From Chitinophaga ginsengisoli (lineage in GTDB: Bacteria; Bacteroidota; Bacteroidia; Chitinophagales; Chitinophagaceae): a stretch of 64,000 bases of DNA. The position numbers and the translations under genes were made by a program. The DNA lies in assembly GCF_003014595.1 (NCBI RefSeq), contig NZ_PYGK01000002.1, positions 579,555-643,554 on the forward strand. The letters are read 5' to 3'. This document shows, piece by piece, positions 10,469-18,935 of this stretch. Position 1 is the stretch's first letter; the number at the start of each line of letters is the position of its first letter. Under the pieces are notes generated by a model, which worked only from the letters and a program-made list of their open reading frames with translations, ran no database searches and was not told the DNA's origin.

Positions 10469-10680
10469 TTTGATTTGGGATTAAAATATGTATATGATGT
10501 CCAGCTATTGCTTTAATACATTTCCGACAGGAGCTTGTTTTTTGGAACAGGGATACGCTCCGGATCCGTAATGAGAGGCTGCAGGAACAACAACAGTGTA
10601 CAATTATGTCGAAGTGTTACTTTGGGGTGTAACATAACGGGGTCATTAGTATTTTTAAGGGTAACTGTAAAATATGGGGG

Positions 10681-10712
10681 CAAATGTAAAAACTAAAATT
10701 CGATACTGCAAA
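10681..10712 (-). promoter_or_regulatory. Bacteroidota promoter for the leftward giant-protein operon
   Basis: Read on the minus strand, a TTTG box (10709-10712) is followed after exactly 20 bp by TACATTTG (10681-10688). This fits the Bacteroidota consensus TTTG-N19/20-TAnnTTTG. It lies about 213 bp upstream of the tail-collar start codon, so the transcript would carry a long leader of roughly 200 nt. Confidence 0.7.
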
Positions 10713-10889
10713 AATTTTCTGTATGAACGGTAACTGCACATCACCCGTGACTTACCCTCAAACCTTTGCTGATTCTATTTTTAGCCCCCTTAAAATTAAT
10801 ATAACTTATCAGGTAAAGCTATCATTCAGGGCTCCAAACATACAATTATATTTGCTTTTTTAAAGCATGAAGAAATAGCTGCATATATG

Positions 10890-10940
10890 TCCAAAGAAGG
10901 GACCTTACTTCGCGAAGTAGGCTGCCCCGCTCCTTTTTAA
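10890..10940 (-). terminator. Putative terminator/palindrome after the GNAT gene
   Basis: The perfect palindrome TACTTCGCGAAGTA (10906-10919) lies just downstream of the stop of the acetyltransferase gene. The hairpin has almost no loop and no strong U-run on the minus strand, so it could equally be a protein-binding site. Confidence 0.35.
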
Positions 10941-10942
10941 CG

Positions 10943-11503
10943 CTACTCCGCTGGTATTCGTTCCAGCATGTAAACGTGTTCCAGTCCATCTACTTCATCC
11001 ATCACCTCATCTACTTTAACAAAGCCAAAAGATTGGGCAAGCGCTAAAGAAGGTAAATTCTCCGGTGAAATAGACGCGATAAAACGCCGTACAGAGAAAA
11101 CCTCCTCAGCCCAGTTAGTAATGGCAAAGACAGCTTCTCGCGCATATCCCTTTCTTCTATAATCCGATAAGATCCTATATCCAAGTTCTACTGCTCCTTC
11201 CCTATACGGTGTGTCTGCATTGAAACACGGACTGCTGTGAAAACGTATCAAGCCAATCATTTTCATTTCGCCTTTTAGTATGATCCCTCTGGATGCCCAG
11301 GGCTTATATTCAGGGTCTTCCTGTAACAAGCGACGGTCTCTTTGCAGCACACTAAGTTCGCCAAAGAATTCCTCCGGGATAGTAGCATGCAGTAGATGTT
11401 GAGCTGTTTCAAAATCATTGTTAAGACAAGCACTGGAGACTTCCTCTCCGAGTAATCGCAGTATCAAACGTGGTGTGATGATATCATTTATAGCTTTGGG
11501 CAT
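10943..11503 (-). CDS. GNAT family N-acetyltransferase (RimJ/RimL type)
   Basis: A 186-residue protein with the layout of the RimJ/RimL branch of GNAT acetyltransferases, which move an acetyl group from acetyl-CoA to an amine. It starts with TPRLILRLL near residues 10-18, as most of this branch do. The acetyl-CoA binding region is ELGYRILSDYRRKGYAREAV (residues 126-145), with R-R-K-G-Y-A replacing the usual R/Q-x-x-G-x-G/A loop. It ends with the family's ENLPSLALAQSFGFVKV motif. The substrate cannot be read from sequence. The gene follows a small hypothetical gene by 12 bp and is probably co-transcribed with it. Confidence 0.9.
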   Translation of the reverse strand: MPKAINDIITPRLILRLLGEEVSSACLNNDFETAQHLLHATIPEEFFGELSVLQRDRRLLQEDPEYKPWASRGIILKGEMKMIGLIRFHSSPCFNADTPYREGAVELGYRILSDYRRKGYAREAVFAITNWAEEVFSVRRFIASISPENLPSLALAQSFGFVKVDEVMDEVDGLEHVYMLERIPAE

Positions 11504-11515
11504 GTAATATAGTTT

Positions 11516-11863
11516 TCAATCAAGTTGTATTTCAATTCTTTTTTCTTCAGTGTCAATGTCGAACCAATCTGGTTTCTCCGGGTCCGGAATGCACTCTTTA
11601 ATATCCAGATTCCTTGCGTGCCTGCTAAGCGCCTTGTTTCCGAGCTTCAAAACCAGTTCATATTCTGATTGTCCATCTTTACCTATAAATGCTTTCAAAG
11701 TGATCTTCCTACTATCATGTATAGATTTTTGAGAATAGTTATACCCGGTCGCAAACGGCAAAACACCATCACACCAAAAGCCACTTATTTCTTCATTGTT
11801 TGAATGCTGAAACACCTTGCAGATTTCATACTCTAAAAACTGATAAAAATCCTGATCTAACAT
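11516..11863 (-). CDS. Small hypothetical protein (115 aa)
   Basis: A 115-residue soluble protein, acidic at the C-terminus (CIPDPEKPDWFDIDTEEKR) and without signal peptide. It has an apparent alpha/beta make-up: an N-terminal helix, then strands such as SRKITLKAFIGKDGQSEYEL. No family recognised. It sits between a two-TM protein gene (36 bp upstream) and the acetyltransferase gene (12 bp downstream), all on the minus strand, so the three may form one transcript. Small acidic proteins next to membrane proteins can be immunity proteins, but nothing here proves that. Confidence 0.7.
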   Translation of the reverse strand: MLDQDFYQFLEYEICKVFQHSNNEEISGFWCDGVLPFATGYNYSQKSIHDSRKITLKAFIGKDGQSEYELVLKLGNKALSRHARNLDIKECIPDPEKPDWFDIDTEEKRIEIQLD

Positions 11864-11899
11864 TTATATTGCATTTATAGGGATATCATAAAGGGGATC

Positions 11900-12463
11900 T
11901 CAATTATTTGCCTTATAGTACTCAATTATTTCCGAAAGCTTCTTGTCTGAAATGCTAAACTTGTATAGATCAAACTTCTCCACTATTTCGTCCTTTCTGA
12001 AAATGAGCAAATATTTATTCATGGTGCGCCCTTCATATTTATACATAATACAGGTCTCAACAATATCTCTCCAGTAAAATTTATTCTTGCGAATGCTAAT
12101 AGCGTCGCGATTAACTCTTATCGTGTAAATATATCTCTTATTAAAAAATGAATTTCTAAGTATCAAATAAATTATGAAGGACATCATGAAAAAGCCGAAG
12201 AGAAAGACCAAAAATGGAAATGTATATTCTAACAAAAGCTTTAAAATCCACATCCATACATAGGCCGGCAAAAGCACCAAAGCTATGCTGAAAACTTGAA
12301 GAGAACGTGAGGGCCTGATGATTTTCTCTTTACCCCATCGCTTGCTTTTCAAGGCCCCGGCAATGGACTTGGTTGATCTAATTCCCGGAAAGTTCATGGT
12401 CAACTTCTCCCACCATGTCATTTTGAGCTCTTCGCTTTTAATAAAATCGTTCCTGGACGTCAT
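11900..12463 (-). CDS. Hypothetical two-TM membrane protein (187 aa)
   Basis: A 187-residue protein. Two closely spaced hydrophobic helices lie at about residues 55-75 (FSIALVLLPAYVWMWILKLL) and 79-100 (FPFLVFLFGFFMMSFIIYLI), with a basic N-terminal part and a C-terminal cytosolic domain of about 80 residues. That domain has strands such as YIYTIRVNRDAISIRKNKFYW and resembles a PH-like fold found in small bacterial membrane proteins. AT content is higher than in its neighbours. Function unknown. The gene is first in a possible three-gene minus-strand unit and is divergent from the GH39 gene. Confidence 0.7.
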   Translation of the reverse strand: MTSRNDFIKSEELKMTWWEKLTMNFPGIRSTKSIAGALKSKRWGKEKIIRPSRSLQVFSIALVLLPAYVWMWILKLLLEYTFPFLVFLFGFFMMSFIIYLILRNSFFNKRYIYTIRVNRDAISIRKNKFYWRDIVETCIMYKYEGRTMNKYLLIFRKDEIVEKFDLYKFSISDKKLSEIIEYYKANN

Positions 12464-12678
12464 TTGGTGAATGTTGGCGGTGTATGTTAAAACGTACGAG
12501 CAGTACTTTTACTGCCCAATACTGTGCAAATATACTAAATCATTCCTGCCGTAGTGTAAACTACTCGTACGGGGAAACCTGATAGATATATCACCAACGC
12601 ATCCCCCCGAACATAATTAAGTGTTTTCTAGACATTCAATTAATTTATGTTTAAATTTAACTGGCCAATTACTCCGTT

Positions 12679-14379
12679 ATGAAAAATATTTTGCTGATCA
12701 ATCTCTGTATACTTCTATACAGCGCCTCACTAGCGCAATCCATCCCTCCGTCTTCAAAAAACAATGACCCTGCGTTTATTGATATAAACCTGGAACAGGT
12801 CGTCGGACCGATGAAACCCGTATGGGCCTGGTTTGGCTACGATGAGCCTAACTATACCTACATGAAGGACGGAAAGAAGTTGCTAAGCGAAATAGCCCAA
12901 CTCAGCCCGGTCCCGGTATATGTCAGAACGCACAGCCTGTTGGTAACAGGAGATGGTAAGGCTGCCCTAAAATGGGGCTCCACCAACGTCTATACTGAGG
13001 ATGCTGATGGCAAGCCGGTGTACAACTGGGCTATCATCGATAGTATCTTTGACACTTATATCAACCGGGGTATGAAACCCCTGGCGCAAATCGGCTTTAT
13101 GCCCCAGGCGCTGTCTACACATCCTGAGCCTTACCGGCACTACTGGAAGCCCGGCGATCCTTACACCGATATCATCACCGGCTGGGCATATCCACCTAAA
13201 GACTACGACAAATGGCGTGAGCTCGTCTATCAATGGGCGAAGCACTCCGTGGAACGTTATGGAAAAAAGGAAGTGGAAAGCTGGTATTGGGAAGTATGGA
13301 ATGAGCCCAACGGGTACTATTGGAAGGGTACTCAGGAGGAGTTCTTCAAACTATACGACTACGCCGCCGATGGTATAAAAAAGGCCCTGCCTACCGCCAG
13401 AATAGGTGGTATCAATGTGGCCGGTACCAGCAGCAAAACCGCTACAGAATGGACCACTAAATTTATTGAGCACTGCATTTCAGGTACCAACTACGCTACC
13501 GGCAAAACAGGTGCGCCCTTAGACGCATTGCTGTTTCACGCTAAAGGAAGTCCCAGGTTGGTAGACGGTATGGTCAGAATGAACATGTCACCTCAACTGC
13601 GTGATATTTCGGCAGGGTTCCGTATCGCCGCCTCATATCCGCAAACCAGCAAGCTGCCGTTAATCATAGGTGAATCAGATCCCGAAGGCTGCGCTGCCTG
13701 CGGTATGGCTACTAATCCGGAGAATGCTTACCGGAATGGGACCTTATATTCAAGTTATACAGCGGCTTCCTTTGCACGCGAATATCTGCTGGCAGATCAG
13801 TATAAGATTAACTTCCTTGGTGCGGTATCATGGTCATTCGAATTTGAAGACCAGCCCTGGTTCTATGGCTTCAGAGATCTGGCCACCAATGGCGTGGATA
13901 AGCCTGTATTAAACGTTTTCAGGATGTTTGGTATGATGAGTGGCGACAGGGTAACAGTTTCCGCCAACCGCATGTATTCACTGCAGACAGTCGTGGATTC
14001 CAGTATCAAAGGTACGCAGACCGAAATCGGCGCCCTTGCCACCAAAGCTGCGACATCTGCGGCAGTAATGGTGTGGAATTACCATGATGAAGATAAAAAG
14101 GGTGCTGCTGAGCCGGTGACATTAACCTTTAAAGGTATTCCGGCAAAAAAGGTAACAGCGAAAACCTACCTTATTGACAGTGACCATAGCAATTCCTATG
14201 AAGTATGGAAAAAGATGGGCTCACCACAGCATCCAACAAAAGAACAGATTGCAACACTGGAGAAAGCCGGCAAGTTACAATGTGTGCAACAGCAGCAAAA
14301 GACAACTAATGCTGGCGAGCTTCAGCTGGTCTTTCCTTTACAGCGTCAGGCAGTGGCACTGGTAATACTGAACTGGTAA
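12679..14379 (+). CDS. GH39-like secreted glycoside hydrolase (beta-xylosidase family)
   Basis: A 566-residue protein with a signal peptide (residues 1-19, ending SLAQ). The body matches the GH39 beta-xylosidase/alpha-L-iduronidase clan with a TIM barrel. The general acid/base is Glu209 in WEVWNEPNGYYW, the hallmark of the family. The likely nucleophile is Glu332 in PLIIGESDPEGC. The C-terminal 130 residues look like the beta-sandwich domain that follows the barrel. It is expected to be periplasmic or exported and to cleave a plant or microbial glycan; the sugar cannot be told from sequence. It stands alone, with no SusCD pair beside it, which is unusual for a dedicated polysaccharide locus. 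It is divergent from the 11.9-kb gene and convergent with the permease gene. Confidence 0.88.
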   Translation: MKNILLINLCILLYSASLAQSIPPSSKNNDPAFIDINLEQVVGPMKPVWAWFGYDEPNYTYMKDGKKLLSEIAQLSPVPVYVRTHSLLVTGDGKAALKWGSTNVYTEDADGKPVYNWAIIDSIFDTYINRGMKPLAQIGFMPQALSTHPEPYRHYWKPGDPYTDIITGWAYPPKDYDKWRELVYQWAKHSVERYGKKEVESWYWEVWNEPNGYYWKGTQEEFFKLYDYAADGIKKALPTARIGGINVAGTSSKTATEWTTKFIEHCISGTNYATGKTGAPLDALLFHAKGSPRLVDGMVRMNMSPQLRDISAGFRIAASYPQTSKLPLIIGESDPEGCAACGMATNPENAYRNGTLYSSYTAASFAREYLLADQYKINFLGAVSWSFEFEDQPWFYGFRDLATNGVDKPVLNVFRMFGMMSGDRVTVSANRMYSLQTVVDSSIKGTQTEIGALATKAATSAAVMVWNYHDEDKKGAAEPVTLTFKGIPAKKVTAKTYLIDSDHSNSYEVWKKMGSPQHPTKEQIATLEKAGKLQCVQQQQKTTNAGELQLVFPLQRQAVALVILNW

Positions 14380-14425
14380 TAATAGCCAACCGGCCATTAC
14401 TATCCAGATGATTATATTTCTCAGA

Positions 14426-16807
14426 TCATTCCTGCCGGAGTGTAATGGCCGGATTTAACATCGCTGTGCGATACGTTTGTATACCTATGGTGAGTATACC
14501 AACTAATGAAAGGCTACCCAGACATACCACATAAATCCAGATACCCGGCGTAGCCCGGTAAGTGAAAATATTCAGGAACAACGATCCCAGGAAGCCTCCC
14601 AACGGCAGACCAACAAGCGCCGCTATGAGGATCAGCTTTACAAAACTCCAGGATAAAAGACGCATCATCTGCCCCACTCCTGCTCCCATTACCTTGCGAA
14701 TGCCGACTTCCTTCACCCGTTTCTCCATATTATACGTCACTATTCCCAGCATACCAAGAGACGCTATAACAAACACGATCAGGATAATAACACCAAACAA
14801 TTTCAAGTCCTCATTTTCCATGTAATCATCATACATCTGTTGCTCATACCAGCTGTATAAAAACGGTTCATAAGGATACAGTCGCTTCCAGAGCCCCTGA
14901 AGGGATGCTACAAGCGGTTCTTGTTTAACGCCATCCTGGACTGACAATGAAAGTGTTTTAAAGGCATAGGGGTCATATTGTAATACTAAAGGTGTGACAG
15001 GCATCTCATATCGCATGAAATTGAAGTTCTTTACCACTCCGGCTATTATCATTTCACTGCTATCCAGAACGATGGTCTGCCCGATACTACTTCGGGCGTC
15101 TGTGAGGCCCAATGACTGTACTGCCTTTTCATTGATCACCACAAAGTGACCTTTAAGGCTGTCGGAACTGCTCTCCGGTAAATTATTACCCGCTACAAAC
15201 CTGAGCTGCATATTACGGATGAAGGCTGCATCTACCGCATATTTATACGCCTGCAAGGGCTCCATCCCATCTTTGATACGGCTATTCCGGGTGATCGTTG
15301 CCGGTGCCGCCGACTCATTAAAGGGAGCTGAAGCAGCACCCACACTATTAACCCCAGATAACTTGGACATCTCATTGCTGAGCAGACGGTAAGTATTATG
15401 ATCTGCCAACGGGATATTAAGAATGTTCTTCCGGTTAAAGTTGTCATTGTCCGTTGCCATATAACGGAACTGACTATACATCACAGCACTGAACACCATA
15501 AACACCAGCGATACGACAAACTGGACCACGATCAGCACCTTGCGAAAACCTATTTTCCGGGAACCTACTGTTTCCACCGCTCCCTTCAGCATCACAACCG
15601 GTTTGCCATATGACAGGATCCGCGCTGGGGCTATACCAGCTGCAATGCCGGTAAAAAGGGCAAAACCCATGAACGCCAGCCATAACACAAGCGGGTGTTG
15701 CACGTCCCACGTCAACCAACGGGCATAAATAAACGATTTCATGAATTGTAGCCCTAAAAAGCCTATTATCAATGCACAGAAAGCCAATAGCACACTCTCC
15801 ATCAGCAACTGCAACACCAGCTGCCACCGAGCAGCACCAGCAACTTTACGAACCCCTATCTCCCGGGCCCTGCTCAGCGAACGGGTAAGCGTCAGGTTGG
15901 TGTAATTAAATATCGCCAGCGATATTATGACCAGCATCATGATGATATTTACCAGTACCTTAAACCAGGGCTCTACGCCCGGATTATTCAACAGCCCCTG
16001 AAAGTCCGGTGAGATCCTGCTGACAAGCTGCCTGCGGAAACCCAGCTCTTTAATACCAGTGAGGTCCACATGCTTTTTATTATCTGCTACTACCTGCGCC
16101 AGCATACCGTCCAACCGGGCAGATGAAACGCCTTTTTGCAACAGCACATAAGTGCATGCATTATAATTAAGCCAGTCATTCTGGTTAACCGTAGGATTAA
16201 GCGATGGATAAGTAGCAATGGATACTACCAGATCCGCCTCCAGGTGGGTCTGCTTTGCCCCCAGCGGTGCAAATACACCTGTAACGGTGAAAGCGCCCAT
16301 CTCTTTATTCTCAAGGACTTTACCTATAGGATCAACATTACCAAAGAACTTCTCTGCTGTCTCGTGAGAGAGTACCACCGTATAAGGCACTATCGCAGGC
16401 TTCCCTTTCTCCAACGGAAAGGCAAAGAGCTGAAAATAGCCGGGACTTACATAGTGTCCCCAGGCTGATAACGACTTTATCCGGTTACTAAAGCTACCGC
16501 CAAAGCCACGGATCACCTGTGCCATCTGCTCAATACCACTTTGCTCCTGTAACAATTTAGGCCCCAGCGGTAAGGGTGTCATAGCAAGCGGAAATGTTTT
16601 ACCATCTTTATTGGTAACATCTGTAAGAATGCGGTAGGTACGGTCAGGATAAGGGTGAAAAGTATCTTTCTCAAAACTACTCTGGACCTGTATAATGATC
16701 AGCAGGCACATAGCCATCGCCAGCCCGAGCCCTATCAGGTTGATCAGCGAAAACAACCGGTGCTTCCATAGATTGCGCCAGGCAATACTCAAATAGTTTC
16801 TTAACAT
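14426..16807 (-). CDS. MacB/FtsX-type ABC transporter permease
   Basis: A 793-residue protein of the large Bacteroidota permease family that has two FtsX/MacB units in one chain. The N-terminus RNYLSIAWRNLWKHRLFSLI is the usual start, followed by TM1 near residues 20-40 and a periplasmic core to about residue 280. Three TM helices follow (about 285-400), each unit carrying the AREIGVRKVAGA-type coupling motif. A second TM and periplasmic core come next, then three final TM helices with VKEVGIRKVMGAGVGQMMRL near 690-710. Such permeases couple ATP hydrolysis to extrusion or to mechanical work on envelope molecules. No ATPase gene lies next to it, so it must pair with a protein encoded elsewhere. 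Confidence 0.93.
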   Translation of the reverse strand: MLRNYLSIAWRNLWKHRLFSLINLIGLGLAMAMCLLIIIQVQSSFEKDTFHPYPDRTYRILTDVTNKDGKTFPLAMTPLPLGPKLLQEQSGIEQMAQVIRGFGGSFSNRIKSLSAWGHYVSPGYFQLFAFPLEKGKPAIVPYTVVLSHETAEKFFGNVDPIGKVLENKEMGAFTVTGVFAPLGAKQTHLEADLVVSIATYPSLNPTVNQNDWLNYNACTYVLLQKGVSSARLDGMLAQVVADNKKHVDLTGIKELGFRRQLVSRISPDFQGLLNNPGVEPWFKVLVNIIMMLVIISLAIFNYTNLTLTRSLSRAREIGVRKVAGAARWQLVLQLLMESVLLAFCALIIGFLGLQFMKSFIYARWLTWDVQHPLVLWLAFMGFALFTGIAAGIAPARILSYGKPVVMLKGAVETVGSRKIGFRKVLIVVQFVVSLVFMVFSAVMYSQFRYMATDNDNFNRKNILNIPLADHNTYRLLSNEMSKLSGVNSVGAASAPFNESAAPATITRNSRIKDGMEPLQAYKYAVDAAFIRNMQLRFVAGNNLPESSSDSLKGHFVVINEKAVQSLGLTDARSSIGQTIVLDSSEMIIAGVVKNFNFMRYEMPVTPLVLQYDPYAFKTLSLSVQDGVKQEPLVASLQGLWKRLYPYEPFLYSWYEQQMYDDYMENEDLKLFGVIILIVFVIASLGMLGIVTYNMEKRVKEVGIRKVMGAGVGQMMRLLSWSFVKLILIAALVGLPLGGFLGSLFLNIFTYRATPGIWIYVVCLGSLSLVGILTIGIQTYRTAMLNPAITLRQE

Positions 16808-17099
16808 GTTATTTCATTTTCAACTCCGTACAGGACTCACTAAAGCTGAATTAGTGAAACACTGAATAAAGCTGCTAACCAGTGCAGATAAATATTCCAC
16901 TGTACTGCAAGCTAAGAAAATGCCTGATTACAAAATAATGATAGTTAAGTGGTTAATAATTCACATTGCACAAATATGTCCGGTTTTGAGACAATTCATG
17001 TCCAGTGACGAACGTTCTTTTGGGTGTTGGGCGTACAACTATAGAACTTTGATAACTGCTGGTGCGTACTGCAGGATATGTGATGCTCGTCAAATACAG

Positions 17100-17786
17100 T
17101 CACCAATGCATCCCCCGGAAAGTCCCATTTACATCGAACGTAATCCGGTAATCACGCCTGGCTGCCCGTATCATGATATACCATTCCTTTACATGCACCG
17201 CCTTGATCTGGCTAAAGTAGACGAATTGTATCGGCTCAGCCCCTTCAATTGTTTTTGACTTTTCCACAGCAATATCATATACCTTTTTTGCAGTGCTGAA
17301 CTTCACTTCATCCAAAGGCATCAGCAGCATCTCAAGAGGAAAATGCTGCATACCCGCCATCTTCACTGGCTTTTGTATTTCCCATGCCCCATGACTGTAG
17401 GCATAAGTATCCACATTACCGGGGTTGTCGGGATCCTGCAGGTCTACAGATATCATGCCTCCCTGATAATCATAAAAATAAAAGCCCGCCATGAAAAACA
17501 GTTTCTTCCCTTTAAGATGAGGCATATTATATAGTGCCTGTTGAATACTGTCAAGCGTTGCAGCGCTTTCAAAAATGCTGCTGGAAACCTCCTCCGAAGT
17601 GGATGAAATTACAGTGGAAGAGGAAAAGGTAGTGGATGAAGAAGACGTATTACCAACAGCCGGTGCTTGTTTCTTTTGAGCGACCGGATGCAGCGTTTCA
17701 TCAATACTTCTTCTGAATTCCTTACAGGATGCCATCAAAAAGAAGGTCAGCAGAATGGTAGATATCTTATAATGTGAGGTCTTCAT
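17100..17786 (-). CDS. Hypothetical lipoprotein (228 aa)
   Basis: The 228-residue product has a lipoprotein signal: hydrophobic core ILLTFFLMAS followed by Cys21. A Ser/Thr-rich linker (residues about 47-72, including SSSSTTFSSST) separates the anchor from a C-terminal domain of about 150 residues. That domain has alternating strands (KKLFFMAGFYFYDYQGG, EWYIMIRAARRDYRI) and no motif I recognise. The start ATG lies inside the end of the upstream membrane protein gene: the two reading frames overlap by 20 bp, so they are translationally linked. It is probably an outer- or inner-membrane-anchored partner of that membrane protein. Confidence 0.8.
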   Translation of the reverse strand: MKTSHYKISTILLTFFLMASCKEFRRSIDETLHPVAQKKQAPAVGNTSSSSTTFSSSTVISSTSEEVSSSIFESAATLDSIQQALYNMPHLKGKKLFFMAGFYFYDYQGGMISVDLQDPDNPGNVDTYAYSHGAWEIQKPVKMAGMQHFPLEMLLMPLDEVKFSTAKKVYDIAVEKSKTIEGAEPIQFVYFSQIKAVHVKEWYIMIRAARRDYRITFDVNGTFRGMHW

Positions 17787-18738
17787 AAAATACTATTCTC
17801 TCCGGTTTATCGGGTAAAAACATGATCTCTTTAGGCCCGCAATCAAGTTTATGAATCTCAAGTAGTGAAACTATTTTCTTGTAAACAGCTTTACGCCTGT
17901 TATTTTGCGGGTCTGTATATTCAATATCAAATTGCACCTGTGGCTGCTCATTAATGTATGTGCCCGTCTGCTTGAAGTTCAGAACGGTAGCTGTAGTCTT
18001 AATACCATACATGACCATGTGAAGCGGTTGCTCCGGAGCGCCTGATGCTTTTCCGATAAAGCCCATCAGCAACATGATGAATATGCCAACGCCAATGTTT
18101 ATCAGCGGCACTGAAATCCAGGGATGCGACAATCTGAGAAACCGCCAGCCAGATCCCTGACTTTCCAATCTATAAGAAATGATAGGGTAAACGATAGCTG
18201 CCGCAAGCAGAAGGAGGAAAATAACCGAATAGAGTAATACCATGCCTTTATTACGTGACACGTCCAGCGATTTCGGAACAAATAACGCCTCCCTCCCATT
18301 GATACCGGCGCTCATTTCGATCGTATTGCCCTCTTCGAAACGTTTTTCAAAGGGTCTGGCGTCGTTCAATTCGTAGGCTAACTCCACATGCGTTCCGGCA
18401 AGATTGCTGAATGCCAACCTGAGTTCGAGCGTGACAGCATCACGGATAACGCCTGTCTGTACCTTTCGGATGATTTTTGCCATAATGGTAGTTCCTTCCC
18501 TGGCAGTCCGCTCCAAACGCAGTTTATCCGTAAACACTACTTTGATGAAGAAACGGCTATATAATCCGATCGCCACCAGCCAGCTGAGGGCTCCAAGGCC
18601 CAGGTATAGAAAGGCGATACCGGCACTCTCCTGTGGTTCACCCCACCCCTCATTGTAGTACAGGAAGGTCGGCAATGCAACGGTAAACCCGAGTGTATAA
18701 AGGGACCAGAAAGAAAGACCGAAGTCAGGTTTTTTCAT
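17767..18738 (-). CDS. DUF3592-like membrane protein
   Basis: I place the start at the ATG at 18738 (MKKPDFGLSFW), giving 323 residues; an upstream TTG at 18768 is less likely because a TTTG promoter-like box sits between them. There are four hydrophobic helices: two near residues 10-60, one near 180-200 and one near 220-245. Soluble beta-rich segments follow the first and second pairs. The C-terminal part TVLNFKQTGTYINEQPQVQF resembles DUF3592 domains, which repeat the pattern of variable loop plus beta strands. It overlaps the lipoprotein gene by 20 bp. Function unknown. Confidence 0.75.
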   Translation of the reverse strand: MKKPDFGLSFWSLYTLGFTVALPTFLYYNEGWGEPQESAGIAFLYLGLGALSWLVAIGLYSRFFIKVVFTDKLRLERTAREGTTIMAKIIRKVQTGVIRDAVTLELRLAFSNLAGTHVELAYELNDARPFEKRFEEGNTIEMSAGINGREALFVPKSLDVSRNKGMVLLYSVIFLLLLAAAIVYPIISYRLESQGSGWRFLRLSHPWISVPLINIGVGIFIMLLMGFIGKASGAPEQPLHMVMYGIKTTATVLNFKQTGTYINEQPQVQFDIEYTDPQNNRRKAVYKKIVSLLEIHKLDCGPKEIMFLPDKPERIVFYEDLTL

Positions 18739-18935
18739 GGTACAAAGGTGAGCTGGCATTTCCCCCAAAGCAAATATCAGCTACCTACGGAGTATCTACT
18801 GCTGGCTAAAGCGCGTCTACAAAACGACTACAGGTCATATAATTCCCTACTATTCACATAATTACACATACTACAAGAGATGGTATTCTCAATGGTTTTC
18901 ACACCGGTCTTATTGATTTATAGTAATTTGCCAAC

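Larger units (their letters stand above)
10469..10942. other. 474-bp intergenic region with promoter and palindrome
   Basis: No credible gene was found here. The region holds the promoter of the leftward operon (10681-10712), its long leader, an AT-rich stretch, and at 10906-10919 the perfect 14-bp palindrome TACTTCGCGAAGTA next to the end of the acetyltransferase gene. Confidence 0.6.

Noticed and set aside
12679..14379. Polysaccharide utilisation locus around the GH39 gene
   Set aside because: There is no SusC/SusD pair or regulator beside it, nor beside the alginate-lyase-family gene.
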